49,282 nt of DNA from Nitrosarchaeum sp. Lineage in GTDB: Archaea; Thermoproteota; Nitrososphaeria; Nitrososphaerales; Nitrosopumilaceae. The notes under the pieces are model-generated. The model did not search any database. It saw nothing but the letters and a program-made list of their open reading frames with translations, and was not told the DNA's origin. The stretch is from NCBI GenBank assembly GCA_023264875.1, contig JAHFUX010000004.1, positions 1 through 49,282 on the forward strand, in the 5' to 3' direction. The translations under genes were made by a program, and so were the position numbers. Shown here in pieces: positions 19,001 to 25,224 of the stretch (its first letter is position 1; each line of letters opens with the position of its first letter).

Positions 19001-19371
19001 GATAATAATGGAGTCTTATCTACAACCACACTATTCTTGTCTTTTAGTTCAACTGATTCGTTAGTATCAGCAAACCATAATTTTTGATATGAAAATGTCA
19101 AAAATTTTCCAGATTCAATAAAAGTACCAGCAGGAATGATCATTGTTTTTTTCAATATGGTAGTTGATGCGATTTGCCAACCACCGATATCAATTTTAGA
19201 ACTTGTAGGATTATAGAGTTCAACCCATTCTGTGATAGATTTGGCATCATCACCGGGTGGATTAATATCGATTTCATTAATTACAACATGATCAGGAGTA
19301 GATTGGGCATTTACTGTAATAACTAGTCCACTAAGTAACAAAATAGAAAATAAAATAAGGATATTCTTCAT
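16075..19371 (-). CDS. Secreted lamin-tail and Ig-like repeat surface protein
   Basis: 1098 residues. A signal peptide (MKNILILFSILLLSGLVITVNA) is followed by a lamin-tail domain (VVINEIDINPPGDD...WVELYNPTSSKIDIGGWQI, about residues 28-140). Seven beta-sandwich repeats come next, each opening with a version of [ST]xDKxxYxxGExxxxxG (e.g. TDKSQYLPGDTLSMTG, LDKQVYGLGETVLLTG). No clear membrane anchor is seen at the C-terminus (YYKINYKILE). The repeats resemble macroglobulin/Ig-like modules of archaeal cell-surface proteins. It is probably attached to the S-layer or released; adhesion or extracellular interaction is inference. Confidence 0.8.
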   Translation of the reverse strand: MKNILILFSILLLSGLVITVNAQSTPDHVVINEIDINPPGDDAKSITEWVELYNPTSSKIDIGGWQIASTTILKKTMIIPAGTFIESGKFLTFSYQKLWFADTNESVELKDKNSVVVDKTPLLSDMKNDFLSWQRTSDGYDLDSTGDWKFVISTASSSNGKLIVAEDKEGVLVSISSNKSSYLFGETATIQGNVSKQIFLVKPYFHADQILVKISGSNYNKTISLYPDLNLNYKTTLNLQQVLGINPGIYSVSVSYGGATSQTSFSVGDEIIVEDIKEDSTLSITTDKSQYLPGDTLSMTGFTTTVIPFEGLKFTIKNPTGKIISTGSLYPTNGKFSTNVFLTTVNPAYGKYQIIGEYFDKSTLASFEVIKDIKEEKAISLWTDKDAYGLGETVTITGRLNNAWVGFMDLEIIQTKNAALATSALGGGNSGFKILDIIKISGDGSFTYSFKIPDSDIRLGDYKISVSKEIGSASKTIHAVTNTSEYIANADPLSLSTDKVIYDLGDVMTVNGFITTPATSSSFQTASVKISISHEDGSPLEITGVNKVGGAQTRENNGLIIAYELTAIPESSGKFSAQTSIMPGAFTEGSYKIKAEYRGLTKTITVGIIDPLKLSDGALLTLDKQVYGLGETVLLTGLLPPTGDNSVSISLTKPDGSTINSGATVDNQRFSWSWIAPITEKPLAIKLDDRSISKTNYGIYKIHVSASSHGKDVFFKVSADPENDSLSLIPLYVSTDKSLYKAGEKLKVIGNIIKREQGSEGLVIPERITILVIDGKFPYKQIYAASVYPDQGGNFQSLFELPITVFSEGEYKVKASYSNKQSESTFTIANDFSFGSDEKLSLLLATDKSEYYPGDLVTISGKPNKLIYLEQFDVSVIQKISGEITCGSFYCGKHLGPVTTIRPSSSGSFSHQIQISDSPSSLGSYEITVDAGFETKSLMFDVIEKPVILESEKSPLTIIEKVNRILENKTSIITNEKTIDDNQVLPRVLSGSLLTAKADQSDVNLRISSESGVCVIGPEENCLVQGSTKKPGQIYESVSVDGVNLKVRYSGPDVYLEKFDIIPESSTDFLPNVTWNVDVIKDDQASRFYYKINYKILE

Positions 19372-19638
19372 CGTGTCTTCCTATATTGAATGCCTGAAAG
19401 CCTCATTTTAGAATGGAATTGAGGAAAAGTTGAGCTAGTTGTGAAAGTTGACCTCAATTGTAGGACTTTGTGGGCCATTTTTGTACAAAATTTATAGATT
19501 TTATAATATTTAGGATCTGCGTATGAATAATTTGTAGGCAGGGTTCTAGATTTTTCAAGATTTCAACACCACTAAAAAGTAGGATTGTGGTAGAGCGTAC
19601 AATCGAATATACCTAATTCATAGTATTTAGTTTTGAGG

Positions 19639-19932
19639 TTATGCAGGAACTGATAACTTTCGCATATAGTCATAATGTATTCTCAAAAAATCCATGATCT
19701 TTCTATCCTCATTTTTGTCAATCGGAGCTCCATTTGCAAGTATGCTCAGATATTTTAAATCTAAATCTAGACGATGGAGTGATGTTTTAATTCCACCTTC
19801 ATATCCTGTTCTCAAATATTCTATGATTTTATCTTCGGTCTGTACAATCTCAGTTTCCAGATTCTTAATGTCCTCATGGACACTTCGTCTCATTGTTTCT
19901 CTGAATACATATTGAAAAATAATCTTATTCAT
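19639..19932 (-). CDS. Hypothetical helical protein, 97 aa
   Basis: An all-helical, charged 97-residue protein (ETMRRSVHEDIKNLETEIVQTEDKI...) with no cysteine cluster or membrane helix. It may form a coiled coil or a four-helix bundle. A 267-base gap without an ORF separates it from the surface-protein gene start; I see only a weak 8-bp inverted repeat there (19417-19424 with 19452-19459). It lies near the divergent TFB paralog. Family not recognised. Confidence 0.65.
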   Translation of the reverse strand: MNKIIFQYVFRETMRRSVHEDIKNLETEIVQTEDKIIEYLRTGYEGGIKTSLHRLDLDLKYLSILANGAPIDKNEDRKIMDFLRIHYDYMRKLSVPA

Positions 19933-20127
19933 ATGATTTCTTTAAATTCGTTAAAAATAATTCAAATTTTTGAACAAAATAAAAGAAACATAACATTTTC
20001 TTTTATAAAATCAAAACTCCAAATGAGTTATTCCAGATTTGCTAAAATAATGTTGTAGAAGATTTGTTTATTTCATAATATTTCTATAAAAACTAATAAT
20101 ATTGTACAGCGTTAATAATTACGATAA

Positions 20128-21018
20128 CTAAGATAATTCAATGTATTTTTTATAATCTTGTAATCTATTACGAATAGTTACACTAGTTATTCCAGAAATT
20201 TTGGCAATCTCATGTTGGGAAAGAGATATGTTAGTTCTGATACCTGCCATATAGATTACAGTAGCAGCTACTGCATTGGGATTTTTTCCTGCAGTTAGTT
20301 CTTTTTCTTTTAGAGTATCAAAAAATTTTATAGCTTCTCGTTTAGTGATTTCAGGTATTTGTAAATTATTTGCAAATTTTATGATGCAGTTGATCGGATC
20401 TGTTACAGGAACAGTAAGTCTTAGATTTTGAAATAGTATTCTATAGGATCTTGCAATTAATTTTCGTTTTTCCTGAAGGTGATTTGAAATATCGATAATA
20501 GTTCTGGTAGTTTCCATGTCTCTGCATGCAGCATACATACATGCTCCCACTATGGATTTGACAGTCCTACCACGTACTAGTTGTGCCTTTGCAGCTTTTC
20601 TGTAAAGATATGCGGCTCTGTCAATTACGGCATCAGAAAGACCTAGTTTTTCTTTAAGTTTGACCATTTCATATAATGCAATTCTTAGATTTTTCTCCGA
20701 AGATGTTTTTGCTTGACTCCTAGAATCCCATATTCTCATTCTTTTCATGGATTGTTTCATTTCGTAACCTAATGGTTTTCCAACAAAGTCACGATTGTAT
20801 TTTCCAATTATTGTCGATAGTCCCATATCATGCATTGTTAATGATGTTGGTGCATGTTGATCGTGTGTAAATGATCTCTCTTCTTTTCTTGTATCTGTAA
20901 TATTTTCTTGTAAAATTCTTCCACAACTCTGACAGAGAATTTCACCTGTTTCAAAATCAGTAATTATAATACTTTCATTACATGGGAGAACTTTGTTTGC
21001 TATGAGTTTTTGAACCAT
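20128..21018 (-). CDS. Divergent TFB paralog with incomplete zinc ribbon
   Basis: A 296-residue TFIIB homolog. The core is well conserved: APTSLTMHDMGL, IGKYNRDFVGKPL, RIWDSRSQ, two cyclin repeats and a C-terminal helix-turn-helix (QHEIAKISGITSVTIRNRLQ). In the N-terminal ribbon, however, the first of four zinc ligands is absent: the place of CPxC is VLPC (V10, C13), while C29 and C32 are kept. Multiple TFBs are common in archaea and can steer polymerase to special promoters. This copy differs clearly from the canonical TFB at 7731 and sits among small regulators, so a specialised role is plausible. Confidence 0.9.
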   Translation of the reverse strand: MVQKLIANKVLPCNESIIITDFETGEILCQSCGRILQENITDTRKEERSFTHDQHAPTSLTMHDMGLSTIIGKYNRDFVGKPLGYEMKQSMKRMRIWDSRSQAKTSSEKNLRIALYEMVKLKEKLGLSDAVIDRAAYLYRKAAKAQLVRGRTVKSIVGACMYAACRDMETTRTIIDISNHLQEKRKLIARSYRILFQNLRLTVPVTDPINCIIKFANNLQIPEITKREAIKFFDTLKEKELTAGKNPNAVAATVIYMAGIRTNISLSQHEIAKISGITSVTIRNRLQDYKKYIELS

Positions 21019-21056
21019 AAAAGATAATCATTCCTGATTCCAAAATATTCTAAAAT

Positions 21057-21413
21057 TTAAAATGTCAATCCCTCTTTCATCATTAGGGATAAATCATTTC
21101 TTAGCGGATCATAACTAAGTGCAAAATTTAGATTATCCAAAAGTGAATCTATTAATGCGCATTTATTTTTTGCATATTGATAATATCTATCAAATGCCAT
21201 ATCAAATGAATTACATTTTCCAAATTGACTCCAAAAATCATCACGTACGACGATATATTCTTGCAGAAATTGGCGTACAGGTACTTCAACAACTGGTGCC
21301 ATATTATAGCGCAAAAGTTTGACTAGTATTGTCTCAAATTCCCTGTCTAGATTTGCATCATAGATTTGTTGGTAAATACTTGCCATATTTTCAAGTAAAT
21401 ACCATAACTTCAT
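21057..21413 (-). CDS. Hypothetical soluble helical protein, 118 aa
   Basis: 118 residues, helical and rich in aromatic residues (DDFWSQFGK, FDRYYQYAK), without zinc motif or membrane helix. The start could be ATG 21413 or the later in-frame ATG at 21386 (MASIYQQIYDANLDREFE), which gives a cleaner beginning. A short frame (21391-21468) overlaps its 5' end and precedes it on the same transcript. It lies 38 bases upstream of the TFB paralog on the same strand. Family not recognised. Confidence 0.6.
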   Translation of the reverse strand: MKLWYLLENMASIYQQIYDANLDREFETILVKLLRYNMAPVVEVPVRQFLQEYIVVRDDFWSQFGKCNSFDMAFDRYYQYAKNKCALIDSLLDNLNFALSYDPLRNDLSLMMKEGLTF

Positions 21414-21468
21414 CTTTGGCTAGTTTTTCTCTAAATTTTTCTTTGTCTCTTTGTTTTTTATCTTTCAT
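21391..21468 (-). CDS. Short upstream ORF, 25 aa, overlapping the next gene's start
   Basis: ATG 21468 opens a highly charged frame (MKDKKQRDKEKFREKLAKDE...) ending at TGA 21391-21393, inside the first codons of the 118-aa gene. A TATA-like TTATATAATA on the minus strand (21501-21510) is about 38 bases upstream, making this the first ORF of the transcript. It may be a leader ORF that couples translation, or a chance frame. Low confidence. Confidence 0.3.
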   Translation of the reverse strand: MKDKKQRDKEKFREKLAKDEVMVFT

Positions 21469-21604
21469 GGTATAATATTGTGGTAATGGAATTTATTGTA
21501 TATTATATAAAACATAAACAAATATGTAAGAATAGTTGAAAATAATGAACATTTTTTAAGATTTTTGAATTTAAATTATAATATCATGCTTTCGTACATA
21601 GAAC

Positions 21605-21757
21605 ATGTATGATGTTCTAAAAGGTGAATATCTTGATCTTTATACTGATTGTAATCAATGTCATAACCCATTATCACATTGCCATTGTAAATGTCATTAT
21701 TGTGGAAAACGAGATGATTGTGAATGCGCATTATTTGATACAGTTACAGGAGGTTAA
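21605..21757 (+). CDS. Cysteine-rich miniprotein A, 50 aa
   Basis: A 50-residue protein with ten ordered metal-ligand candidates. Pattern C-x2-C-x6-C-x-C-x-C-x2-CGKR-x2-C-x-C: CNQC at residues 16-19, CHCKC at 26-30, then CGKRDDCEC. The same spacing, including CGKR, occurs in the protein at 23102, so they are paralogs. TATA-like AATTATAATA (21574-21583) lies about 27 bases before ATG 21605, suggesting a leaderless gene of its own. It probably binds one or two zinc or iron ions. Function unknown. Confidence 0.7.
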   Translation: MYDVLKGEYLDLYTDCNQCHNPLSHCHCKCHYCGKRDDCECALFDTVTGG

Positions 21758-21923
21758 ATGAAATCTGAATATTTATGATACTAAAACGATCAAATGTGTA
21801 ATTTGTCAAAAGGCAATAGGTGAAGTAGATTTTGATGCGGAAGTAATTCGCCCAAAATGTGGGCAGTGTTCAAATCCAATTCCCGATACTAAGGATAAAA
21901 TGCCCTACTTGATTTATAACTAG
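21758..21923 (+). pseudogene. Small zinc-ribbon ORF with a disrupted or non-canonical start
   Basis: Right after the stop of miniprotein A, ATG 21758 opens a frame that ends after six codons. One base later (frame starting CTG 21765) a 52-residue frame runs to TAG 21923 and looks like a true small zinc protein: LNIYDTKTIKCVICQKAIGE followed by KCGQCSNPIP, i.e. CxxC...CxxC. Deleting T21764 would give ATG-AAA-CTG-AAT and restore a full gene. It is therefore either a +1 frameshift (mutation or sequencing error) or a gene starting at CTG 21765 or ATT 21771. Function unknown. Confidence 0.45.
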
Positions 21924-21950
21924 ATTTTTAGCACATTAAACTCAACAAAA

Positions 21951-22481
21951 TCATTTGCTAAAACCTTGATTTCCAACCACATTTAACGTGATTGTGGATT
22001 TTATGTTTGCAATTTTTCGAATCTTTTTACTAATAATATCCGAAATGTCATTATATGTTGGTGCAACAAGTGTACAAATAATTTCAAAAGAACCAACCAA
22101 GTTATTAGCTTCCACCACTTCAGTTATTTTTTCTAGTTCGTGCAAGATTACAGATTCTTGTGATCTGTTACAATGAATTATAACAAAAGCCTGTGCCATG
22201 TATTTTTCTAAAACCTCTTTTTCACTTTTGGTTGTTTTTCTAAAACTTTCTTTTTCATTTATCAGTAATGTCAATGTTGAATAGATTTTTTGAATTTTTC
22301 GAATTCCATTAGAAATATCATGTTGAATTTTTCCCTCATCATTTGACTCTAGTTTTGTTATAATATCATACGAGCCAAATGTGCCATGTGCCTCCTTTAC
22401 ACTTTTAATTTTATTTAGATTTGATATGACAGAGGATTCAGATCCAGATTCATTAGCTATTAGAACAAAAGCTTTAGGCAT
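21951..22481 (-). CDS. Tandem Lrp/AsnC ligand-binding (RAM) domain protein
   Basis: 176 residues made of two RAM domains (about 1-80 and 93-172), each with the AFVLI/AFVII opening strand and the GxFGSYDI / VGSFEII glycine-rich turn. No helix-turn-helix DNA-binding domain is present. Stand-alone RAM domains bind small molecules such as amino acids and form oligomers, or pair with full-length Lrp regulators. The fused duplication would make an intramolecular dimer. It lies 4 bases after a single-RAM gene, in one operon. Confidence 0.8.
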   Translation of the reverse strand: MPKAFVLIANESGSESSVISNLNKIKSVKEAHGTFGSYDIITKLESNDEGKIQHDISNGIRKIQKIYSTLTLLINEKESFRKTTKSEKEVLEKYMAQAFVIIHCNRSQESVILHELEKITEVVEANNLVGSFEIICTLVAPTYNDISDIISKKIRKIANIKSTITLNVVGNQGFSK

Positions 22482-22485
22482 ATCC

Positions 22486-22725
22486 TTAGTTTTGTCCTTC
22501 TATTCCCATAAGAGTGAGAGTGGATCTAATGTATTCTATTTTTCGTATACTCCAAATGATAATTTCTCGTAGTTTCTCTTTTTCAGCGTGTTCAATTTTT
22601 GCAATTATATCGTATGCACCAAACGTCCCATACACTTCCTTGACTGAATCTAGATGCTTTAGATTTTCAATTATTGTCTCTTCTTTTCCCAATTCACAGT
22701 TAATCAAAACATAAGCTGTTGCCAT
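22486..22725 (-). CDS. Single Lrp/AsnC ligand-binding (RAM) domain protein
   Basis: About 79 residues from ATG 22725 (MATAYVLINCELGKEETII), with the RAM signature VYGTFGAYDIIAKI and no DNA-binding domain. An in-frame upstream extension to 22806 exists, but it adds an improbable hydrophobic leader, and the domain starts exactly at MATAYV. It precedes the tandem-RAM gene by 4 bases. Likely role: small-molecule sensing or modulation of an Lrp-type regulator; this is inference from the family. Confidence 0.78.
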   Translation of the reverse strand: MATAYVLINCELGKEETIIENLKHLDSVKEVYGTFGAYDIIAKIEHAEKEKLREIIIWSIRKIEYIRSTLTLMGIEGQN

Positions 22726-22810
22726 GATATCACATGTTACCAGATCATTATTTAATATGAATAGTAGATTTATAAATATTTGTTTGAGTTTATTCAAAAT
22801 AATCAAATAT

Positions 22811-22822
22811 ATTTATATATAT
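22811..22822 (+). promoter_or_regulatory. TATA box of cysteine-rich miniprotein B
   Basis: TTTATATATATT is centred about 32 bases before ATG 22849. The placement suggests a transcript starting at or very close to the start codon. Confidence 0.45.
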
Positions 22823-22848
22823 TAAGTAAACTACTTTATTATTGTGTA

Positions 22849-23013
22849 ATGCGCTATAGTACCATGAGCTATTGCATAAAATGCTTTGCGCCAGCAGATG
22901 TGTGTTTCTGTGAAACAAAAAAGGTACCTCTTAGTGAATATACTCATGAAATGAAAGAATGTACTGATTTGAAATGTTATTGTAAGAAACACATACCAAA
23001 GATGGATTCATAA
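22849..23013 (+). CDS. Cysteine-rich miniprotein B, 54 aa
   Basis: 54 residues (MRYSTMSYCIKCFAPADVCF...). The N-terminal knuckle CIKCFAPADVCFC has the C-x2-C-x6-C-x-C spacing shared with miniproteins A and C and with the aIF1 N-terminus; a second group (C-x5-C-x-C: CTDLKCYC, then KKH) follows. ATG 22849 is chosen from the TATA distance; the second ATG (22864) would still keep all cysteines. Probably a small metal-binding protein. Function unknown. Confidence 0.65.
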   Translation: MRYSTMSYCIKCFAPADVCFCETKKVPLSEYTHEMKECTDLKCYCKKHIPKMDS

Positions 23014-23101
23014 AAATTTATTTAGAATAAAGATTAAACATTAAACAAATTTTAAGAATATTATTTACACATTTAATTTTCATGGTGTCATAATATACTC
23101 G

Positions 23102-23248
23102 ATGAGAGAAGATTTTGCAGAATATACAAAATGTGGTGGTTGTAGTGCCTCATTATTACTCTGTGATTGTAATTGTCCTAAATGTGGAAAAAGAGAGAAA
23201 TGCGAATGTAGCCTAAAACCGATTAAATGGAGCCAATTAGGTTATTAA
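23102..23248 (+). CDS. Cysteine-rich miniprotein C, 48 aa (paralog of A)
   Basis: 48 residues with the pattern C-x2-C-x6-C-x-C-x-C-x2-CGKR-x2-C-x-C (CGGC, CDCNC, CGKREKCEC), identical in spacing to the protein at 21605. TATA-like ATTTAATTTT (23071-23080) lies about 26 bases before ATG 23102, suggesting a leaderless gene. It is convergent with uspA. The N-terminus (MREDFAEYTK) and the C-terminal IKWSQLGY differ from the paralog, so only the metal core is conserved. Function unknown. Confidence 0.7.
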   Translation: MREDFAEYTKCGGCSASLLLCDCNCPKCGKREKCECSLKPIKWSQLGY

Positions 23249-23278
23249 TTTTATGATGTTTGATTAGATTAATTATTG

Positions 23279-23695
23279 TTATCGTACTACCATGACAGGA
23301 CATTTTGCATGATGCATAACTTTTATCGATACACTACCTAAAATCAGTTCCTTAAAGACACCCATACCACGAGTACCAAGTACAACTAGATCATAATCTT
23401 CAGAATTAACAATTTCTATAATCATATTTGCAGGATCTCCAATTTCTAACATGAATTTTGGGTGAATGTCTTTTTCTAAAGCATCCTTTTTGTATTCTTC
23501 TAACATTGAATTTGCTTTGATTTTAAGATCTTTAACTAGCTCAAGACTTGCAGCACTATCCCCACCAAACTCACATGAAACTACGTGAATCACATCAATT
23601 TTACATTTAGATATTGACGCAAGATAAATCGAGGTTGTGAATGCTTTTTTTGCCGATTCTGAACCGTCAATTGCAACAAGTATCTTTGAAAACAA
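23279..23695 (-). CDS. Universal stress protein, UspA family
   Basis: 138 residues. It opens with FSKILVAIDGSESAKKAF and ends with the nucleotide-binding motif G-x2-G-x9-GS (GTRGMGVFKELILGS) and CPVMVVR, so it belongs to the ATP-binding class. Family members form dimers and modulate stress responses. It is preceded on the same strand, 19 bases away, by a two-CBS protein; the two probably form an adenylate-sensing operon. Start is the ATG at 23695. Confidence 0.9.
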   Translation of the reverse strand: MFSKILVAIDGSESAKKAFTTSIYLASISKCKIDVIHVVSCEFGGDSAASLELVKDLKIKANSMLEEYKKDALEKDIHPKFMLEIGDPANMIIEIVNSEDYDLVVLGTRGMGVFKELILGSVSIKVMHHAKCPVMVVR

Positions 23696-23714
23696 TCATT
23701 TCCTCAATTCGATT

Positions 23715-24179
23715 TTAAGGAATTTTATTTTTAATCAAAGATAAGTGATTAACCAAATCAGTAGATGTTATTATTCCAATGACTTTGTCATTTTCAACTA
23801 CTGCAATCTTACGAATTTTTTTTGATGACATTTGTTTGGCCGCATTTAAAATTGATTCATTTGGGCCTATTGTTTGTAAAGGCATTGACGCTACATTACC
23901 TACTGGTGTATCTGGAGGATAATTGTTTGCCATAATTTTAATTGCAAAGTCTCTGTCAGTTATAATTCCTATAGGGATGGAATCTTTTTTTACAAAAACA
24001 GAACCTATCCCCTGCTCCATCATTTTAGATATCTGATATACAGATGTGGAATACGGTGCCACTATCAATTGTTTTGACATTACATCTTTCACTAAAATTT
24101 CTGATAGGCCTTTTTCTAATTTGTTATCATTTACAAAAGTTTTTTTTGTGTTTTTTGTTAACCCATCAAAAATTCCCAT
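23715..24179 (-). CDS. Two-CBS-domain protein
   Basis: 154 residues with a short polar N-terminus and a CBS pair (about 28-85 and 92-150). The first contains VKDVMSKQLIVAPYSTSVYQ and IGIITDRDFAIK, the second NESILNAAKQMSSKKIRKIAVV and IGIITSTDLVNH. CBS pairs bind adenosine nucleotides (AMP, ATP, SAM) and act as energy sensors; the partner is not visible here. It is first in a likely two-gene operon with uspA. Confidence 0.9.
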   Translation of the reverse strand: MGIFDGLTKNTKKTFVNDNKLEKGLSEILVKDVMSKQLIVAPYSTSVYQISKMMEQGIGSVFVKKDSIPIGIITDRDFAIKIMANNYPPDTPVGNVASMPLQTIGPNESILNAAKQMSSKKIRKIAVVENDKVIGIITSTDLVNHLSLIKNKIP

Positions 24180-24540
24180 TGTCTAATATTACTCAACAAA
24201 AACTTAAGCCTTTCTAAATATCGAATTAACCTAAGAATTTATGAAATCAGAAATATGTCAGAATTTAATTATCATAGATGAATAGGTAGTAATCAAAACC
24301 AAGTAGTTATCCAATGACAACTCTATATTCTGGTTCCAACACCAACTTCCATACCATTGATGTTTTTACTAGTTGATCACTACCTAAAGTAAACATATTC
24401 TGGTGAAATAAAAACAGGATTTGGAGGATCATGAATATTTGTTTGTTATTTCTATTAATATTAAACAACTTGAAATGTATGTGAAAAAATAAAATATTGA
24501 AAAACTATTAACTCATAAACTCAAAAAACAACGAACATCC
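24180..24540. other. Intergenic gap of 361 bases, possible gene relic
   Basis: No intact gene was found. On the minus strand a short piece ending near 24383 reads HDPPNPVFISPEYVYFR before a stop. It looks protein-like but is only about 20 codons open and has no start. A second short frame (about 44 codons from ATG near 24430) overlaps it. These could be remains of a decayed gene or chance. The 3' end must hold the promoter of the methyltransferase gene. Confidence 0.25.
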
Positions 24541-25224
24541 ATGAGTAGTGAAAATCCAAAAGATTTAGTTCCAATGTTTTTTACTAATACTGCTAATTCA
24601 TATGATAAAATAGTATACTGGACTACATTTGGGAAAGATAATGCTTGGAAAAATAAAATTATAGAACAACTATCCTCTGAAAAAACAGTGTTGGATCTTG
24701 CATGTGGTACAGGCATTCTTACAAAACAAATTGCAGATAAAATTTCACAATCAACAATTGTTGGGGTGGACATTACGGAGAACTATATTGAAAAAGCAAA
24801 AGAAAAATTAAAGTCATACCAAAATATTTCATTTGTAAATCAGGATGCCGAAAAACTAAATCTGGAAAGAAAGTTTGATTGTATTACTGCATCATATTTA
24901 CCTAAATATTGCATATCTGATGTTTTAGTCAAAAATTGTATTGAACATCTTAATAATGGTGGAAAAATAATTCTACATGACTTTACATATCCAAAAAATA
25001 GATTTGTAAGAAAAATGTGGAACTTTTACTTTAACATACTTAATTTGGTAGGATTTTTTATCCCAGATTGGAAAAAAGTGTTTGTTAGTTTACCTCATCT
25101 CATAAGAACTACAAATTGGGTAACGGAGTACGAAAATACCATGAAAAATAACGGATTAAAAGTTTGCAAACAAGATTTGACATTTGGAACTTCAGCTATT
25201 ATTGTTGGAACCAAGATTATCTAA
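24541..25224 (+). CDS. Class I SAM-dependent methyltransferase, UbiE/MenG-like
   Basis: 227 residues. SAM motif I LDLACGTG is at residues 51-58, acidic motif II follows in VGVDITENYIEKA, and later come NQDAEKLNL and the UbiE-type NGGKIILHDFTYP. Overall it resembles demethylmenaquinone/2-polyprenyl methyltransferases. Its 3' end overlaps by 33 bases the convergent gene for a chorismate-lyase-like protein, which is followed by a UbiA-like membrane protein. This context supports a role in quinone head-group methylation, but the substrate is inference. Confidence 0.75.
   Translation: MSSENPKDLVPMFFTNTANSYDKIVYWTTFGKDNAWKNKIIEQLSSEKTVLDLACGTGILTKQIADKISQSTIVGVDITENYIEKAKEKLKSYQNISFVNQDAEKLNLERKFDCITASYLPKYCISDVLVKNCIEHLNNGGKIILHDFTYPKNRFVRKMWNFYFNILNLVGFFIPDWKKVFVSLPHLIRTTNWVTEYENTMKNNGLKVCKQDLTFGTSAIIVGTKII

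Noticed and set aside
19417-19459. 8-bp inverted repeat AATTGAGG/CCTCAATT
   Set aside because: Short arms with a 27-base spacer in an AT-rich gap are expected by chance; no relation to a gene start.
22726-22806. Extended N-terminus of the single-RAM protein
   Set aside because: The in-frame upstream stretch is hydrophobic and overlaps the promoter region; the domain begins exactly at ATG 22725.
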